DNA of 64,000 nucleotides from Lachnospiraceae bacterium (GTDB taxonomy: Bacteria > Bacillota > Clostridia > Lachnospirales > Lachnospiraceae). A program made the translations under genes and the position numbers. This document shows, piece by piece, positions 40,538 to 49,141 of this stretch; the first letter of the stretch is position 1, and every line of letters starts with the position of its first letter. Location: the NCBI GenBank assembly GCA_015056905.1, contig SVFI01000004.1:62001-126000 (forward strand), read 5' to 3'. The notes under the pieces were generated by a model, which worked only from the letters and a program-made list of their open reading frames with translations, was not told where the DNA came from and made no database searches.

Positions 40538-40759
40538 TTATTTTGCTTCATATGGTTTTTTTATCGCTGTCCGATTTAACAGATAATCCACGCTCGTCTC
40601 ATGAAAATCTGCTATTTTACATAATATTTCCAATGGGATTGCACGTTCGCCGTTTTCATAATGCGAATAAGTTCTCTGGGCAATATTCAAAATCCCTGCC
40701 ATCTTCGCCTGTGTCAAATCCCTATCTTCTCTCAAATCCCTAATTCTTGAATAAACCAT
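40538..40759 (-). CDS. XRE family helix-turn-helix regulator
   Basis: A 73-residue DNA-binding protein, almost only HTH: IRDLREDRDLTQAKMAGILN, TYSHYENGERAIPLEILCKI, DFHETSVDYLLNR. AAGGAGGTAGTGAGGT precedes ATG. It is divergent from a lipoprotein gene, and the shared region holds two matching 17-bp palindromes, each placed in the spacer of one promoter, so it probably represses both. The 225 bp downstream (40313-40537) hold only short inverted repeats and no recognised RNA. Confidence 0.92.
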   Translation of the reverse strand: MVYSRIRDLREDRDLTQAKMAGILNIAQRTYSHYENGERAIPLEILCKIADFHETSVDYLLNRTAIKKPYEAK

Positions 40760-40781
40760 ACCTCACTACCTCCTTGAGGTT

Positions 40782-40807
40782 AGTATATGGTAGACCAAAT
40801 TGGACTA
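40782..40807 (-). promoter_or_regulatory. XRE promoter -10 and operator OA
   Basis: Palindrome TAGACC-AAATT-GGACTA trimmed to TAG-A-CCAAATTGG-A-CTA (40791-40807) directly upstream of TATACT (40787-40782, - strand), the -10 of the XRE gene. Confidence 0.6.
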
Positions 40808-40836
40808 TTGCTTTTTAGCCCGTTTTGGGCTATTAT
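40808..40836 (+). promoter_or_regulatory. Lipoprotein promoter with operator OB in spacer
   Basis: TTGCTT (40808-40813), 17-bp spacer, TATTAT (40831-40836). The 17-bp palindrome TAGCCC-GTTTT-GGGCTA (40816-40832) fills the spacer and fits the same pattern TAGnCC-N5-GGnCTA as operator OA; the two centres are 25 bp apart. Confidence 0.6.
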
Positions 40837-40863
40837 GAACAAAAACACTCGGAGGTATCCCTA

Positions 40864-41484
40864 ATGAAAAAAAGAAACAGAAAAAATTTAGTGCAATTAA
40901 TGGCAACCTTAGCAATTATGTCACTCTTCCTGTTTGGATGCGGCAAAACCGAAGCCGCCACAGATACAAATACTGAAAAAGAAGATGTAGTTGCAGAAGC
41001 GCCGGCAGTAGCCGTTGATGTCGAAAAACCTCAGGAAGAAGCAGAAGTGATGGTAGAACCGGAAGCTGATGAAGCGCCGGCAGTAGAAGAACCGGCTGAA
41101 GAAACTTTGGCAAACGAGATTATCATGAATTCTGATCCAATTGCGGACTGGGTTTCAATATTGGAAGAAGAAGATTTGAAATTTATCATTTATAATGATG
41201 TAGAAGGCTATAAACAAATTTTGAATGATGGTGAGACTTACCACATGAAGAAGAATGATGAGATATTTTTATATCATCCAGCAGGAAATGTTTTGAAGGC
41301 TAGAGTGTTAACAACAGATGTACCAACAAAACCAGGAAAAGAAAATATATTCATTGCAAAAGGAAATACGTTTCAAATATCCTGGAAAGATAAAGATGTT
41401 GTAACATATGGAGAAGAATTAACACTCGAAGGATATCCTGAACCAAAATCTATCACCTGCACCTTCTACAAAGCCATCGAATAA
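40864..41484 (+). CDS. Lipoprotein controlled by divergent XRE regulator
   Basis: A 206-residue lipoprotein: signal LVQLMATLAIMSLFLFGCGK with lipobox LFGC, then an acidic, proline/alanine-rich spacer in which EAPAV recurs, and a strand-rich domain of about 110 residues (FIIYNDVEGYKQILNDGETY ... ISWKDKDVVTYGEEL). The ATG with CGGAGGTATCCCTA is preferred over a start 13 codons upstream that would spoil the signal peptide. Function unknown; the outer domain may bind a ligand. Confidence 0.82.
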   Translation: MKKRNRKNLVQLMATLAIMSLFLFGCGKTEAATDTNTEKEDVVAEAPAVAVDVEKPQEEAEVMVEPEADEAPAVEEPAEETLANEIIMNSDPIADWVSILEEEDLKFIIYNDVEGYKQILNDGETYHMKKNDEIFLYHPAGNVLKARVLTTDVPTKPGKENIFIAKGNTFQISWKDKDVVTYGEELTLEGYPEPKSITCTFYKAIE

Positions 41485-41504
41485 CAACTGAATACTGAAT
41501 TTTG

Positions 41505-41533
41505 CCACACATTCCCTAATAAGGAGTGTGTGG
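41505..41533. terminator. Terminator between lipoprotein and nuclease-like gene
   Basis: 11-bp stem with one mismatch (CCACACATTCC / GGAGTGTGTGG) followed by TTTATTTTTATT on the + strand. Confidence 0.82.
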
Positions 41534-41540
41534 TTTATTT

Positions 41541-42335
41541 TTATTCCATAACTCTCTCCACCAATTTTCTCACATCTTTTATATTCAAATAATGTCCCTC
41601 GGCTTCGTAGGTCAGTATGAGATTTTTTCCCGAATATAATCCGCTTTTTCTGTATTCATCGAGTTTTACCAAATTTGCATCCCTGTACTCCTCGTCATCC
41701 AATAGTCCAAGGTGTTCATGGTAAATAATTTCTCTTGTATTTGTTTTCAGCAATGTAAAATCCGGATATTTTTTCTTCCCGTTTTTTAAAACCAGTTCTG
41801 CCTCATACCGATAAGGTATCCCCATTTCATAATACATATCTGCAAGCAGCACTTCCGACTTTGAACGGACAAGCTCATCTTTTTTTGTGGGATAAACTCT
41901 TTGCTCGGGATGATATGGATTCGTAGGATAACCTTCTTTTTCCCACGCCTCTGCAAACATTTCGTCCGTGATGACAAAAGGATTTACCAATGCTTTCCGG
42001 TAAATATTCATATCTGCATATACATTTTCCAGCTCACATTCCCCGTGACGGTCAAGAAATTTATTGATATCCTTTCGTTCATCGCAAGCTTTCCTATATA
42101 ATTTCTTCAAGTAGTCCTTTTGTGCAAGCTGGTGCGACAGTTGTGAATTTTCTTTTGAAATATACTTTCCCCGTGTATCCTTTGGATTTGATACATGATA
42201 ATAGCGGGGAATTCCTTTTTCATTACTGACCCGTAGATTCCCTTCCGGTGATTTTTCCAGCTCTTTTTCAATCTCTTGTATCAAATTTTCGAGATACTCT
42301 TTTCTTTTTGTCATTTGGTAATGCAATAGATTCAT
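41541..42335 (-). CDS. PD-(D/E)XK-like protein of unknown role
   Basis: A 264-residue soluble protein. Residues 10-100 are charged and helical, probably coiled coil. Around residues 155-205 a nuclease-like pattern is visible: RSKSEVLLADMYYEMGIPYR (Glu), then KKYPDFTLLK (PDF, Asp) and IIYHEHLG (E-x-H in place of E-x-K), which suits the PD-(D/E)XK fold. The ATG after AAGGAGGCATCAAATC is chosen over a start 18 codons earlier. No partner methylase, helicase or toxin is nearby, so a repair, restriction or anti-phage role is open. Confidence 0.65.
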   Translation of the reverse strand: MNLLHYQMTKRKEYLENLIQEIEKELEKSPEGNLRVSNEKGIPRYYHVSNPKDTRGKYISKENSQLSHQLAQKDYLKKLYRKACDERKDINKFLDRHGECELENVYADMNIYRKALVNPFVITDEMFAEAWEKEGYPTNPYHPEQRVYPTKKDELVRSKSEVLLADMYYEMGIPYRYEAELVLKNGKKKYPDFTLLKTNTREIIYHEHLGLLDDEEYRDANLVKLDEYRKSGLYSGKNLILTYEAEGHYLNIKDVRKLVERVME

Positions 42336-42360
42336 GATTTGATGCCTCCTTAGGATAAAA

Positions 42361-42389
42361 AATAGAAATGTGTTAATTTTATCTGACAA
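42361..42389. repeat. Imperfect 29-bp direct repeat, left copy
   Basis: AATAGAAATGT ... ATCTGACAA recurs at 42753-42782 with a different centre. The pair brackets the 360-bp intergenic region that holds the G+C-rich element. It might mark ends of a small inserted element, but the match is short. Confidence 0.3.
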
Positions 42390-42644
42390 ATTTGTGCTCT
42401 ATAGAGCTTTTACTTTGTCGATTTATTTGCAAAATAAGATAAAATAGATAATTTTTCTTGAATTATCCTGGATTTTTAGCGAGCTTTCTTTTATACAATT
42501 GCCCATAGTGTCTAATCGGAGGATTTTTATCAGATAAAAACTCGAATAAATCGCTTCTTATCCTAATTTTCGCGCAAACGTCCAAAAGACTTGCAAATAT
42601 GTGAATAATTTCCAGGATAGAAATAGAAAATGAAATGATTTTAT

Positions 42645-42733
42645 CCTATCGGCGGCACCCTGAGAGGGTTCGGCGACGCCCTGGAGGGTTCGGCGGCGCC
42701 CTGAGAGGACACAATGCCCACATCGCCGATAGG
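42645..42733. repeat. G+C-rich structured repeat element
   Basis: An 89-bp island in very A+T-rich sequence. Outer perfect 10-bp inverted repeat CCTATCGGCG (42645-42654) / CGCCGATAGG (42724-42733). Inside are three tandem units of 20-21 bp (42650-42670, 42671-42690, 42691-42710) of the form CGGCGRCRCCCTGRGAGGGTT, each able to make a small CCCT/AGGG hairpin. It could be a REP/MITE-like element or a structured RNA. The rest of 42336-42783 is A+T-rich with nothing else recognised. Confidence 0.75.
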
Positions 42734-42783
42734 AATATGTTCTAAAATGTATAATAGAAATGTTTTTTCAGAAATCTGACAAC

Positions 42784-43806
42784 TTACGAAAACAGTCCCG
42801 CAAAGAACTCCTTAATTGCGTTTACAATTTGAGAAACAAAGCCTTCAGACACCTTCTTTTTCACTTCCTCTTTGATAGCTTCCGTGTCCAGATTATCCAT
42901 ATCAAAATTCTCCACGTCTAAATTCCCAAGAAAGTCCGTTCCGAACTGACTGTACAAATCCTCTGCCTGCTCCAAAAGCATCTGCGGATCAAGTCCGAGC
43001 TCATTAATTTTGAGCATGATATCAACAATTTGCTGAACCTGTTCCTCCGCCAAAGTAACACCGAATTTTGCTTCGCCCTCGCTGATTGCAGCACGGATGT
43101 CCTCCTCACTTTCCAGTTCTCCTGCTGCCACCTTTGCCTTCACAAACGCAATCAGTTCCTCTATCTGCTGGCTGTCACCACCTGTCTGCGCAGCGATTTC
43201 CTCCGCAATCTCTCCGGTTGTAATCAGCTCATCCATCGCGGTATCAAGTGACCCGTCTGTCACAGTAACCCCCGTCATTGCCTCATATCCTTTAATAGCG
43301 CCGATCAAAGCCGCAGTTCCGGACATCGGGGAAGGTGCTGCAACGAGAATTTCCGCATCCGAAACACCTGCGGTAAGAAGAGCATTACGATACATTCCCG
43401 TCGTACAGTAATTAATATTCTTTGTAGTAACAACCACACCATGACCGCTTTCCTTCGGCGTAATCAGAACACTGGATAACGATTTCGTTCCGATAACAGA
43501 TGCATCCATATACGAACCGAGATATTGATGCTCCATCTCGTTTGTAATGTCAATCACCGTACATTCTGCCACATCTGCCTCTGTGATTCCCATCTGCGCA
43601 AGCACAGAAGCCCTTTGCTCTGCGGAAAGGTCCGCGCCGAGTGCGAGTATCGGTTTTGACATATCAATGTTTACAATCATTTCCGGATTTACAATATCCG
43701 AAACCGGTGCTTTATCGCCATCGGTTTCCGTTGCCTTTGCCTCTGTCACCGTACCGGTTAACGACAGCAACAGAGCTATCATCACACAAATCAAACGTTT
43801 TTTCAT
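42784..43806 (-). CDS. Exported DUF1002 protein
   Basis: A 340-residue protein with an N-terminal signal peptide (KRLICVMIALLLSLTGTVTE) and the DUF1002 domain over about residues 50-270 (PILALGADLSAEQRASVLAQ, VVVTTKNINYCTTGMYRNAL, AAPSPMSGTAALIGAIKGYE). The C-terminal 80 residues are acidic and helical. The family, related to B. subtilis YpuA, is probably cell-envelope associated, function unknown. GAGGTAATGCAGA precedes ATG. It follows the lipase-like gene by 31 bp. Confidence 0.85.
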   Translation of the reverse strand: MKKRLICVMIALLLSLTGTVTEAKATETDGDKAPVSDIVNPEMIVNIDMSKPILALGADLSAEQRASVLAQMGITEADVAECTVIDITNEMEHQYLGSYMDASVIGTKSLSSVLITPKESGHGVVVTTKNINYCTTGMYRNALLTAGVSDAEILVAAPSPMSGTAALIGAIKGYEAMTGVTVTDGSLDTAMDELITTGEIAEEIAAQTGGDSQQIEELIAFVKAKVAAGELESEEDIRAAISEGEAKFGVTLAEEQVQQIVDIMLKINELGLDPQMLLEQAEDLYSQFGTDFLGNLDVENFDMDNLDTEAIKEEVKKKVSEGFVSQIVNAIKEFFAGLFS

Positions 43807-43837
43807 TCTGCATTACCTCCTCGGAAACTTTTTAAGC

Positions 43838-44788
43838 TTATTTCCCTGAAACTTCCATTGCCACTCTTTCCACCCAGCTGTAAAGATCGGCAAATACCTT
43901 ATTTCTGTCTTTTTCATTCAAGACTTCATGTCTTGCGCCATTGTACAATTTTAAAGTCGCTTTGGTCAAATCCAAATTCAGGTAATCATCGTACAATTTC
44001 TTCGGCGCCAGGCCTTTCTTTCCAACCGGATCCTCTGTACCTGATACGATGAGAATCGGAAGTTTTTTCGGTATATTTTGCATATTTTGTTTTTTCTGCA
44101 TGCGATACGCCAAGTCATAAAGCGTATGATAACCGTTTACCGTGAACTGATACCCTGTACAAAGGGAATCTTCCGCATACTTATGAATGAGCTCATCATC
44201 TCTGCTGAGCCAGTCATGCTCTGTCTTGGCATCCGTGATTCCTTTCATATAAGAATCGGAAGAAAGTTTGATAAGCATTCTGCTGACGTATTTCCATCCT
44301 CTGACGGTTCCGATGATTTTTGCCAGACTCATTCCAAACAAAAGCTCCGCCTTTGTCGGTGTTCCCGTACCGCTTAAAATGGCGCCTTCAATACCGGTTC
44401 CGTATTTTGCAATGTAATTGCGCACCATAAAAGAACCCATACTGTGCCCCAACAAAATGTATGGAATGTGGGGATACTGTTCTTCTGTTATTTTTTTCAG
44501 ACGGTGAGCATCTCTGACAGTTACGGTTGCTGCGTCATTTTCACAAAAATATCCGTAGGTTTCTCCGATCGGAACACTTTTTCCGTGGCCCAGATGGTCA
44601 TGTCCCACCACGAGAACACCTCTGTCTGCCAAATATTGCGCAAACTCTTCATACCGCCCTATATGTTCTCGCATTCCGTGAATAATCTGAACAATACAAA
44701 TCGGCTGTTCCTGCTCAGGAATCCATTTACAGGCATAAAGCTTTGTCTTCCCGTCTCGGGAGTCAAATGTAAATTCTTCTTTTCTCAT
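43838..44788 (-). CDS. Alpha/beta hydrolase, monoacylglycerol-lipase-like (serine aminopeptidase S33 type)
   Basis: A 316-residue cytosolic hydrolase. The nucleophile elbow is LLGHSMGSFM (Ser about residue 114), preceded by the HG-containing oxyanion region QIIHGMREHIGRYEEFAQYL and GHDHLGHG; the acid and His are likely in VSGTEDPVG and YNGARHEVLNE. This pattern is typical of lysophospholipase/monoacylglycerol lipase-type enzymes. It lies between metG and the DUF1002 gene; a metG terminator precedes it, so it has its own promoter or reads through. Confidence 0.85.
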   Translation of the reverse strand: MRKEEFTFDSRDGKTKLYACKWIPEQEQPICIVQIIHGMREHIGRYEEFAQYLADRGVLVVGHDHLGHGKSVPIGETYGYFCENDAATVTVRDAHRLKKITEEQYPHIPYILLGHSMGSFMVRNYIAKYGTGIEGAILSGTGTPTKAELLFGMSLAKIIGTVRGWKYVSRMLIKLSSDSYMKGITDAKTEHDWLSRDDELIHKYAEDSLCTGYQFTVNGYHTLYDLAYRMQKKQNMQNIPKKLPILIVSGTEDPVGKKGLAPKKLYDDYLNLDLTKATLKLYNGARHEVLNEKDRNKVFADLYSWVERVAMEVSGK

Positions 44789-44806
44789 TTTTCTTTCCTT
44801 TTAACA

Positions 44807-44834
44807 GGAAAAGACCCTCTCAGGGGGTCTTTCC
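44807..44834 (-). terminator. Terminator of metG
   Basis: Stem GGAAAAGACCC / GGGTCTTTCC with a short C/T loop, 20 bp after the metG stop; on the - strand a TTTTCC tract follows. Confidence 0.8.
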
Positions 44835-44854
44835 ATATTTTTATGATACATCAC

Positions 44855-46843
44855 TTAGCAGATTTCTGCCCCTGCAGGCATTGGTTTTTCCGGTGTCATA
44901 AGTGCAAGACTACCTTCTGCATCTTCCGCACAAAGGAGCATACCTTCACTGAGAACACCTGCAAGTTTCGCCGGTTTTAAGTTTACTAAAACCATAACTT
45001 TTTTGCCGACCATTTCTTCCGGTGAGTAGTAAGCTTTGATACCTGAAACAATCTGTTTTACCTGACTACCGATTTTAACCTGGGAACAGAGCAGTTTTTT
45101 GCTCTTCGGAACTGCTTCACAGGCAATGATTTCACCTACCTGGAACTGCATTTTACCGAACTCATCAAATGTAATCTCTTCCTTCGGTTCGATATCGATG
45201 ACATTTTCATCCTCTGCAGGTTCTTCCGTAATTCCGGCCTCGGCTTTTCTCTGCTCAAACATGGCATCAGCTTTTGCCACGATTTCCGCCATATCAAGTC
45301 TCGCAAAGAGAATCTCCGGTTTTTCGGTTACTTTGGTTCCGTTTGCATATAATCCAAAAGTTGTAAGTGTTTCAAAATCACGAATCTCCGAATTTAACTG
45401 AGATACAATCTTGTCTGCTGTCTCAGGCATAAACGGTGCAAGAAGGGATGTTCCGATCGTAATACTTTCCACAAGGTTGTAGAGTACGGTTGCGAGACGA
45501 TCTTTTTTCGCCTCATCCTTTGCAAGTACCCATGGTTCTGTCTCATCAATATATTTGTTGCAACGTTTGAACAGTGCAAAAATTTCCGTCATTGCATCTG
45601 CCACACGGAGATCTTCCATTTTCTTTGCTGCGCGGGCGTAAGTACCTGTCACAACTGCTTTCAGGTCCGCATCAATCGCTGCCTGTGCCTCATCCGACGG
45701 CTCACCTTTGTTTTCCACAACACCGCCGAAATATTTGTTACTCATGGAAATGGTTCGGTTTACAAGATTTCCGAGTGTGTTTGCAAGGTCGGAATTTAAT
45801 CTTTCTACCATTAACTCCCAGCTGATGACACCGTCATTTTCAAACGGCATTTCGTGGAGTACAAAGTAACGGACAGCATCCACGCCGAAGAAATCCACCA
45901 GGTCTTCCGCATAAATGACGTTACCTTTGGATTTACTCATCTTACCATCACCCTGCAAAAGCCACGGATGACCGAAAATCTGCTTCGGAAGCTCCTCGCC
46001 GAGCGCCATGAGGAAAATCGGCCAGTAAATCGTATGGAAGCGGATGATGTCCTTTCCAATCAAATGCAGATCAGCCGGCCATAAATTGCCGTACTGCTCT
46101 GTCTTGTTGCCGTCCGCGTCATATCCGATACCTGTGATATAGTTGGTCAGCGCATCCAGCCATACATAAACCACATGCTTGTCGTCAAAATCCACCGGAA
46201 TTCCCCATTTAAAAGAAGTACGGGAAACACAAAGATCCTGCAGTCCCGGCAGAAGGAAGTTGTTCATCATTTCATTTTTACGGCTCACCGGCTGAATAAA
46301 TTCCGGATGTTCATTGATATGCGCAATAAGTCTGTCCGCATACTTGCTCATTTTAAAGAAATAAGCTTCCTCTTTTGCCGGTTTACACTCACGGCCGCAG
46401 TCCGGACATTTACCTTCTACAAGCTGGGACTCTGTCCAGAAAGATTCACATGGAGTACAGTACATTCCTTCGTACGCACCTTTGTAGATATCACCCTGGT
46501 CATACAATCTCTTAAAAATTTTCTGTACCTGTTTTTCATGGTAATCGTCCGTTGTACGGATAAATTTGTCATATGAAGTATTCAGCATGTCACAGATATC
46601 CTGAATCTGCTTTGCCACACCGTCAACGAACTCCTTCGGTGTCACGCCCGCTTCCTGTGCTTTTAATTCAATTTTCTGTCCATGCTCGTCCGTTCCTGTC
46701 TGGAAAAATACATCGTACCCGTCTGCACGTTTGAAACGGGCAATGCTGTCTGCAAGCACAATTTCGTAGCTGTTTCCGATGTGCGGTTTGCCTGATGTAT
46801 AGGCAATCGCCGTTGTCATGTAATACTTACCTTTGTTTGTCAT
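44855..46843 (-). CDS. metG: Methionine--tRNA ligase
   Basis: A 662-residue enzyme that charges tRNA-Met. Class I signatures: HIGN at residues 21-24 and KMSKSKGNV. A zinc knuckle with two Cys pairs is present (CTPCESFWTESQLVEGKCPD, then CGREC). The C-terminal 110 residues are a tRNA-binding OB domain (FQVGEIIACEAVPKSKKLLC, VNLKPAKLAGVLSEGMLLCA). Regulation is by the T-box leader directly upstream. ACGGAGGTAAAC precedes ATG. Confidence 0.96.
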   Translation of the reverse strand: MTNKGKYYMTTAIAYTSGKPHIGNSYEIVLADSIARFKRADGYDVFFQTGTDEHGQKIELKAQEAGVTPKEFVDGVAKQIQDICDMLNTSYDKFIRTTDDYHEKQVQKIFKRLYDQGDIYKGAYEGMYCTPCESFWTESQLVEGKCPDCGRECKPAKEEAYFFKMSKYADRLIAHINEHPEFIQPVSRKNEMMNNFLLPGLQDLCVSRTSFKWGIPVDFDDKHVVYVWLDALTNYITGIGYDADGNKTEQYGNLWPADLHLIGKDIIRFHTIYWPIFLMALGEELPKQIFGHPWLLQGDGKMSKSKGNVIYAEDLVDFFGVDAVRYFVLHEMPFENDGVISWELMVERLNSDLANTLGNLVNRTISMSNKYFGGVVENKGEPSDEAQAAIDADLKAVVTGTYARAAKKMEDLRVADAMTEIFALFKRCNKYIDETEPWVLAKDEAKKDRLATVLYNLVESITIGTSLLAPFMPETADKIVSQLNSEIRDFETLTTFGLYANGTKVTEKPEILFARLDMAEIVAKADAMFEQRKAEAGITEEPAEDENVIDIEPKEEITFDEFGKMQFQVGEIIACEAVPKSKKLLCSQVKIGSQVKQIVSGIKAYYSPEEMVGKKVMVLVNLKPAKLAGVLSEGMLLCAEDAEGSLALMTPEKPMPAGAEIC

Positions 46844-46892
46844 GTTTACCTCCGTTTCAGCGGTCCTGCACCGCCACTCTATTATTTCCTCA

Positions 46893-47194
46893 GAAAAAGA
46901 AAACGCCTTCCAAGCCCAAAGGCTTAGAAGACGATGTTATCGTGGTACCACTTCTATTCATCCCTGCCTTGCGGCAAAGACCTCACAAAGTACTTTCATA
47001 CTTCTCCGCTATAACAGGCGGAACCTGTCGCAGCCTAACAGAATATCTGCTCGGTGCGCTGCTCAGAAGCCATCTTCCATCTGTCCGCCATTCATCCCTC
47101 CCAGCGATTCCGCGACGCGGAAACAGGATGTTCTCTGGAAATTTAAAACAAATGTACTCTCTTCTTCACTGCGTTTTCTTTTCTGTTTCAAGTT
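46893..47194 (-). promoter_or_regulatory. T-box leader of metG
   Basis: About 300 bases. The T-box core GTGGTACCACG (46941-46951) is preceded on the RNA by GAATAGAA. The terminator stem GTCTTCTAAGCC / GGGCTTGGAAGGC (46932-46921 and 46917-46905) is followed by TTTTCTTTTT. Stem I occupies the 5' half, with an AG-rich AGAGAGTA bulge. Uncharged tRNA-Met would favour the antiterminator. I could not place the specifier codon safely; several ATG triplets fit. Confidence 0.9.
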
Positions 47195-47200
47195 ATCCAT

Positions 47201-47229
47201 AGATTAGCACTTTACCCGTAAAATGTCAA
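47201..47229 (-). promoter_or_regulatory. Promoter of metG T-box transcript
   Basis: On the - strand a perfect TTGACA (47229-47224), a 17-bp spacer and TAATCT (47206-47201). Confidence 0.82.
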
Positions 47230-47311
47230 TTGCCCATTCCGTCTCTTTTCCCGCATACACCTGCTTTTATAGTCATATAATGTGAAAACAAACGGATTGG
47301 ACGACTCGCTC

Positions 47312-49102
47312 ATGAAAAAAATCATAACTTCTTCCGCTTTTTTCCTATTTCTGACAGGTGCATTTATTTTTGCTGTATTCTGCATTAAAAACGGCGGTGA
47401 GGATTCTCATTTTCAGGAAATCTCAGATTCTATTATTATAAGCAGTTTTGAAAATGATACTCTAAGCACACAGTTTTCTTTTCAGGACCCAAAACAGTTC
47501 GGGTTATCCGAAGACAACTGTGCTCTGCCTCTCTACAACCGTGCGGACTATCTGTCCTCCTCCATTTCTTTGGATGAGACTATATCTGCTCTGAATGAAA
47601 TTAACCCTGAACATCTCTCCGACCAAACGCGTTCCACCTATGAAGTCCTTCTGCCTTACTTAAAACAACAACGAAAAAGTGCTGACTTTCCGTACTTTGA
47701 AGAACCGCTTTCGTCCACAAGCGGCGTACATATTTCTCTCCCGGTACTACTGGCGGAATTCCCCGCAAAAGATGAGAGCGATATAGAAAAATATATCTCT
47801 CTGCTCTCTCTGCTGCCTTCTTATTTCGACAGCCTTGCAAAATTTGAAGCAGATAAAGCTTCCACCGGAAAGTTTATGGCCTCAGAGGACGCAGACCTTG
47901 TCATCTCCCAGTGTGACTTTTTTTCTTCCGAAAAAGGCGAAAAATTCTTTATGGACTGCTTTGCTCTGACGCTGGAGCAAGTGTTTCCCGACGATGAATC
48001 CATTCGCAACCATTATGCCAAAAAACACGCTTCCATTGTCCGCGAAAGCGTTCTTCCGTCGTATAAAAAACTTGCAGACTGCATTCTTTTGCTGAAAGAA
48101 CCCGGCAAAGAACGCAAAGGGCTGATGCAACACGAAAACGGTCAGGAATATTACGAACAGCGCATCCGCCGCCTCATTGGGACAGATGAATCCACGGAAG
48201 AAATCGAGCAAAAGTTGTATGTTCGCCTGGAGGACCTGTATCTGGAACTGACACAGCTTAGGGCGCAGCTCCCTTCCGACACAACGATTACAACTGCGGC
48301 TGACACCGTCGCCTCCGGTTCCCTTACCATTTCAAATTGTCTTCCTGCCCTTCAGAAACAAATGAAGGAACTGTTTCCGGCGACGTCACAGGCAAGTGAT
48401 GTCACTATAAAGGAGATTCCTTCTGCGATTGCGGATTATACAGCGCCTGCTTACTATTTTATTCCAAGCGTTGCCGTGTGTAGAAAAGGCGACATCTCCT
48501 CCATAGAAAACACGATTTATGTCCGGTCCGATTTAAAAAAAGATGAAGTGGATCTTTTCACAACTCTCGCACATGAGGGTTACCCGGGACATATGTATCA
48601 GAATGTTTACTTCCTTTCCGCACAGGGCGTAAACAGAAAAAATATTCTTCGCTACTGCATGGATTTCCCCGGCTACAGCGAGGGCTGGGCGCTTTATATC
48701 GAACTTCTCTCCTTCTCCTATGCCGAGGGGGATAAAACGTATCTGGAACTGCTCCGCCTCTCGCGTGAGATACAGCTTTGTCTCCTTAGTATTCTCGACA
48801 TCCGCATCCACAATGACGGCGCAACGGTGTCCGACATTACCCCGTATCTTGCACGCATCGGAATCAAGGAACCGGAAGTTGTGGAAAACGTATACTCGTA
48901 CCTTGTCAATGAACCGGGAACGTATCTGAAATATTATGTCGGTTACCTTGAGCTTCTTGAGTGTAAAGAGCTCTACCGCAAAAAATGTATGTCGGAGGAT
49001 GTCACCTACTCGGAACTTGACTTTCATACATTTTTCCTGGACCACGGCCCGGACTCCTACACAAACATACGCAGGGCGCTTTCTGTTGAAAAAGAAAGAT
49101 AA
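47312..49102 (+). CDS. DUF885 family metallopeptidase-like lipoprotein or membrane protein
   Basis: A 596-residue protein with an N-terminal membrane segment (KKIITSSAFFLFLTGAFIFA) and the DUF885 domain. Its zinc-peptidase-like motif is LAHEGYPGHMYQ at about residues 424-435, with a likely second Glu in GYSEGWALYIELLS. A GTG start at 47282 touches a TATAAT (47276-47281), i.e. lies upstream of the transcription start, so the later ATG is used although its ribosome binding site (GGATTGG) is weak. Substrates are unknown; the protein is probably outside the membrane. Confidence 0.82.
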   Translation: MKKIITSSAFFLFLTGAFIFAVFCIKNGGEDSHFQEISDSIIISSFENDTLSTQFSFQDPKQFGLSEDNCALPLYNRADYLSSSISLDETISALNEINPEHLSDQTRSTYEVLLPYLKQQRKSADFPYFEEPLSSTSGVHISLPVLLAEFPAKDESDIEKYISLLSLLPSYFDSLAKFEADKASTGKFMASEDADLVISQCDFFSSEKGEKFFMDCFALTLEQVFPDDESIRNHYAKKHASIVRESVLPSYKKLADCILLLKEPGKERKGLMQHENGQEYYEQRIRRLIGTDESTEEIEQKLYVRLEDLYLELTQLRAQLPSDTTITTAADTVASGSLTISNCLPALQKQMKELFPATSQASDVTIKEIPSAIADYTAPAYYFIPSVAVCRKGDISSIENTIYVRSDLKKDEVDLFTTLAHEGYPGHMYQNVYFLSAQGVNRKNILRYCMDFPGYSEGWALYIELLSFSYAEGDKTYLELLRLSREIQLCLLSILDIRIHNDGATVSDITPYLARIGIKEPEVVENVYSYLVNEPGTYLKYYVGYLELLECKELYRKKCMSEDVTYSELDFHTFFLDHGPDSYTNIRRALSVEKER

Positions 49103-49109
49103 TTATTAT

Positions 49110-49141
49110 AAAGACCAGAGCCGTTACATACTCTGGTCTTT
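49110..49141. terminator. Bidirectional terminator overlapping FabT stop
   Basis: Perfect 11-bp stem AAAGACCAGAG / CTCTGGTCTTT with a 10-base loop; the stop codon of the MarR-type gene lies in the loop. Confidence 0.85.

Noticed and set aside
40363-40743. 126-codon + strand frame over the XRE gene and its downstream gap
   Set aside because: Overlaps the XRE gene in antisense; composition is not protein-like.
42645-42733. CRISPR array
   Set aside because: Units of 20-21 bp are adjacent without unique spacers, and no cas genes are present.
47282-47311. GTG start for the DUF885 gene
   Set aside because: It touches a TATAAT and would not be on the transcript from that promoter; the ATG at 47312 also gives a better signal segment.
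48533-49045. 170-codon frame on the - strand opposite the DUF885 gene
   Set aside because: Antisense to a gene with a clear peptidase-like motif; no ribosome binding site noticed.
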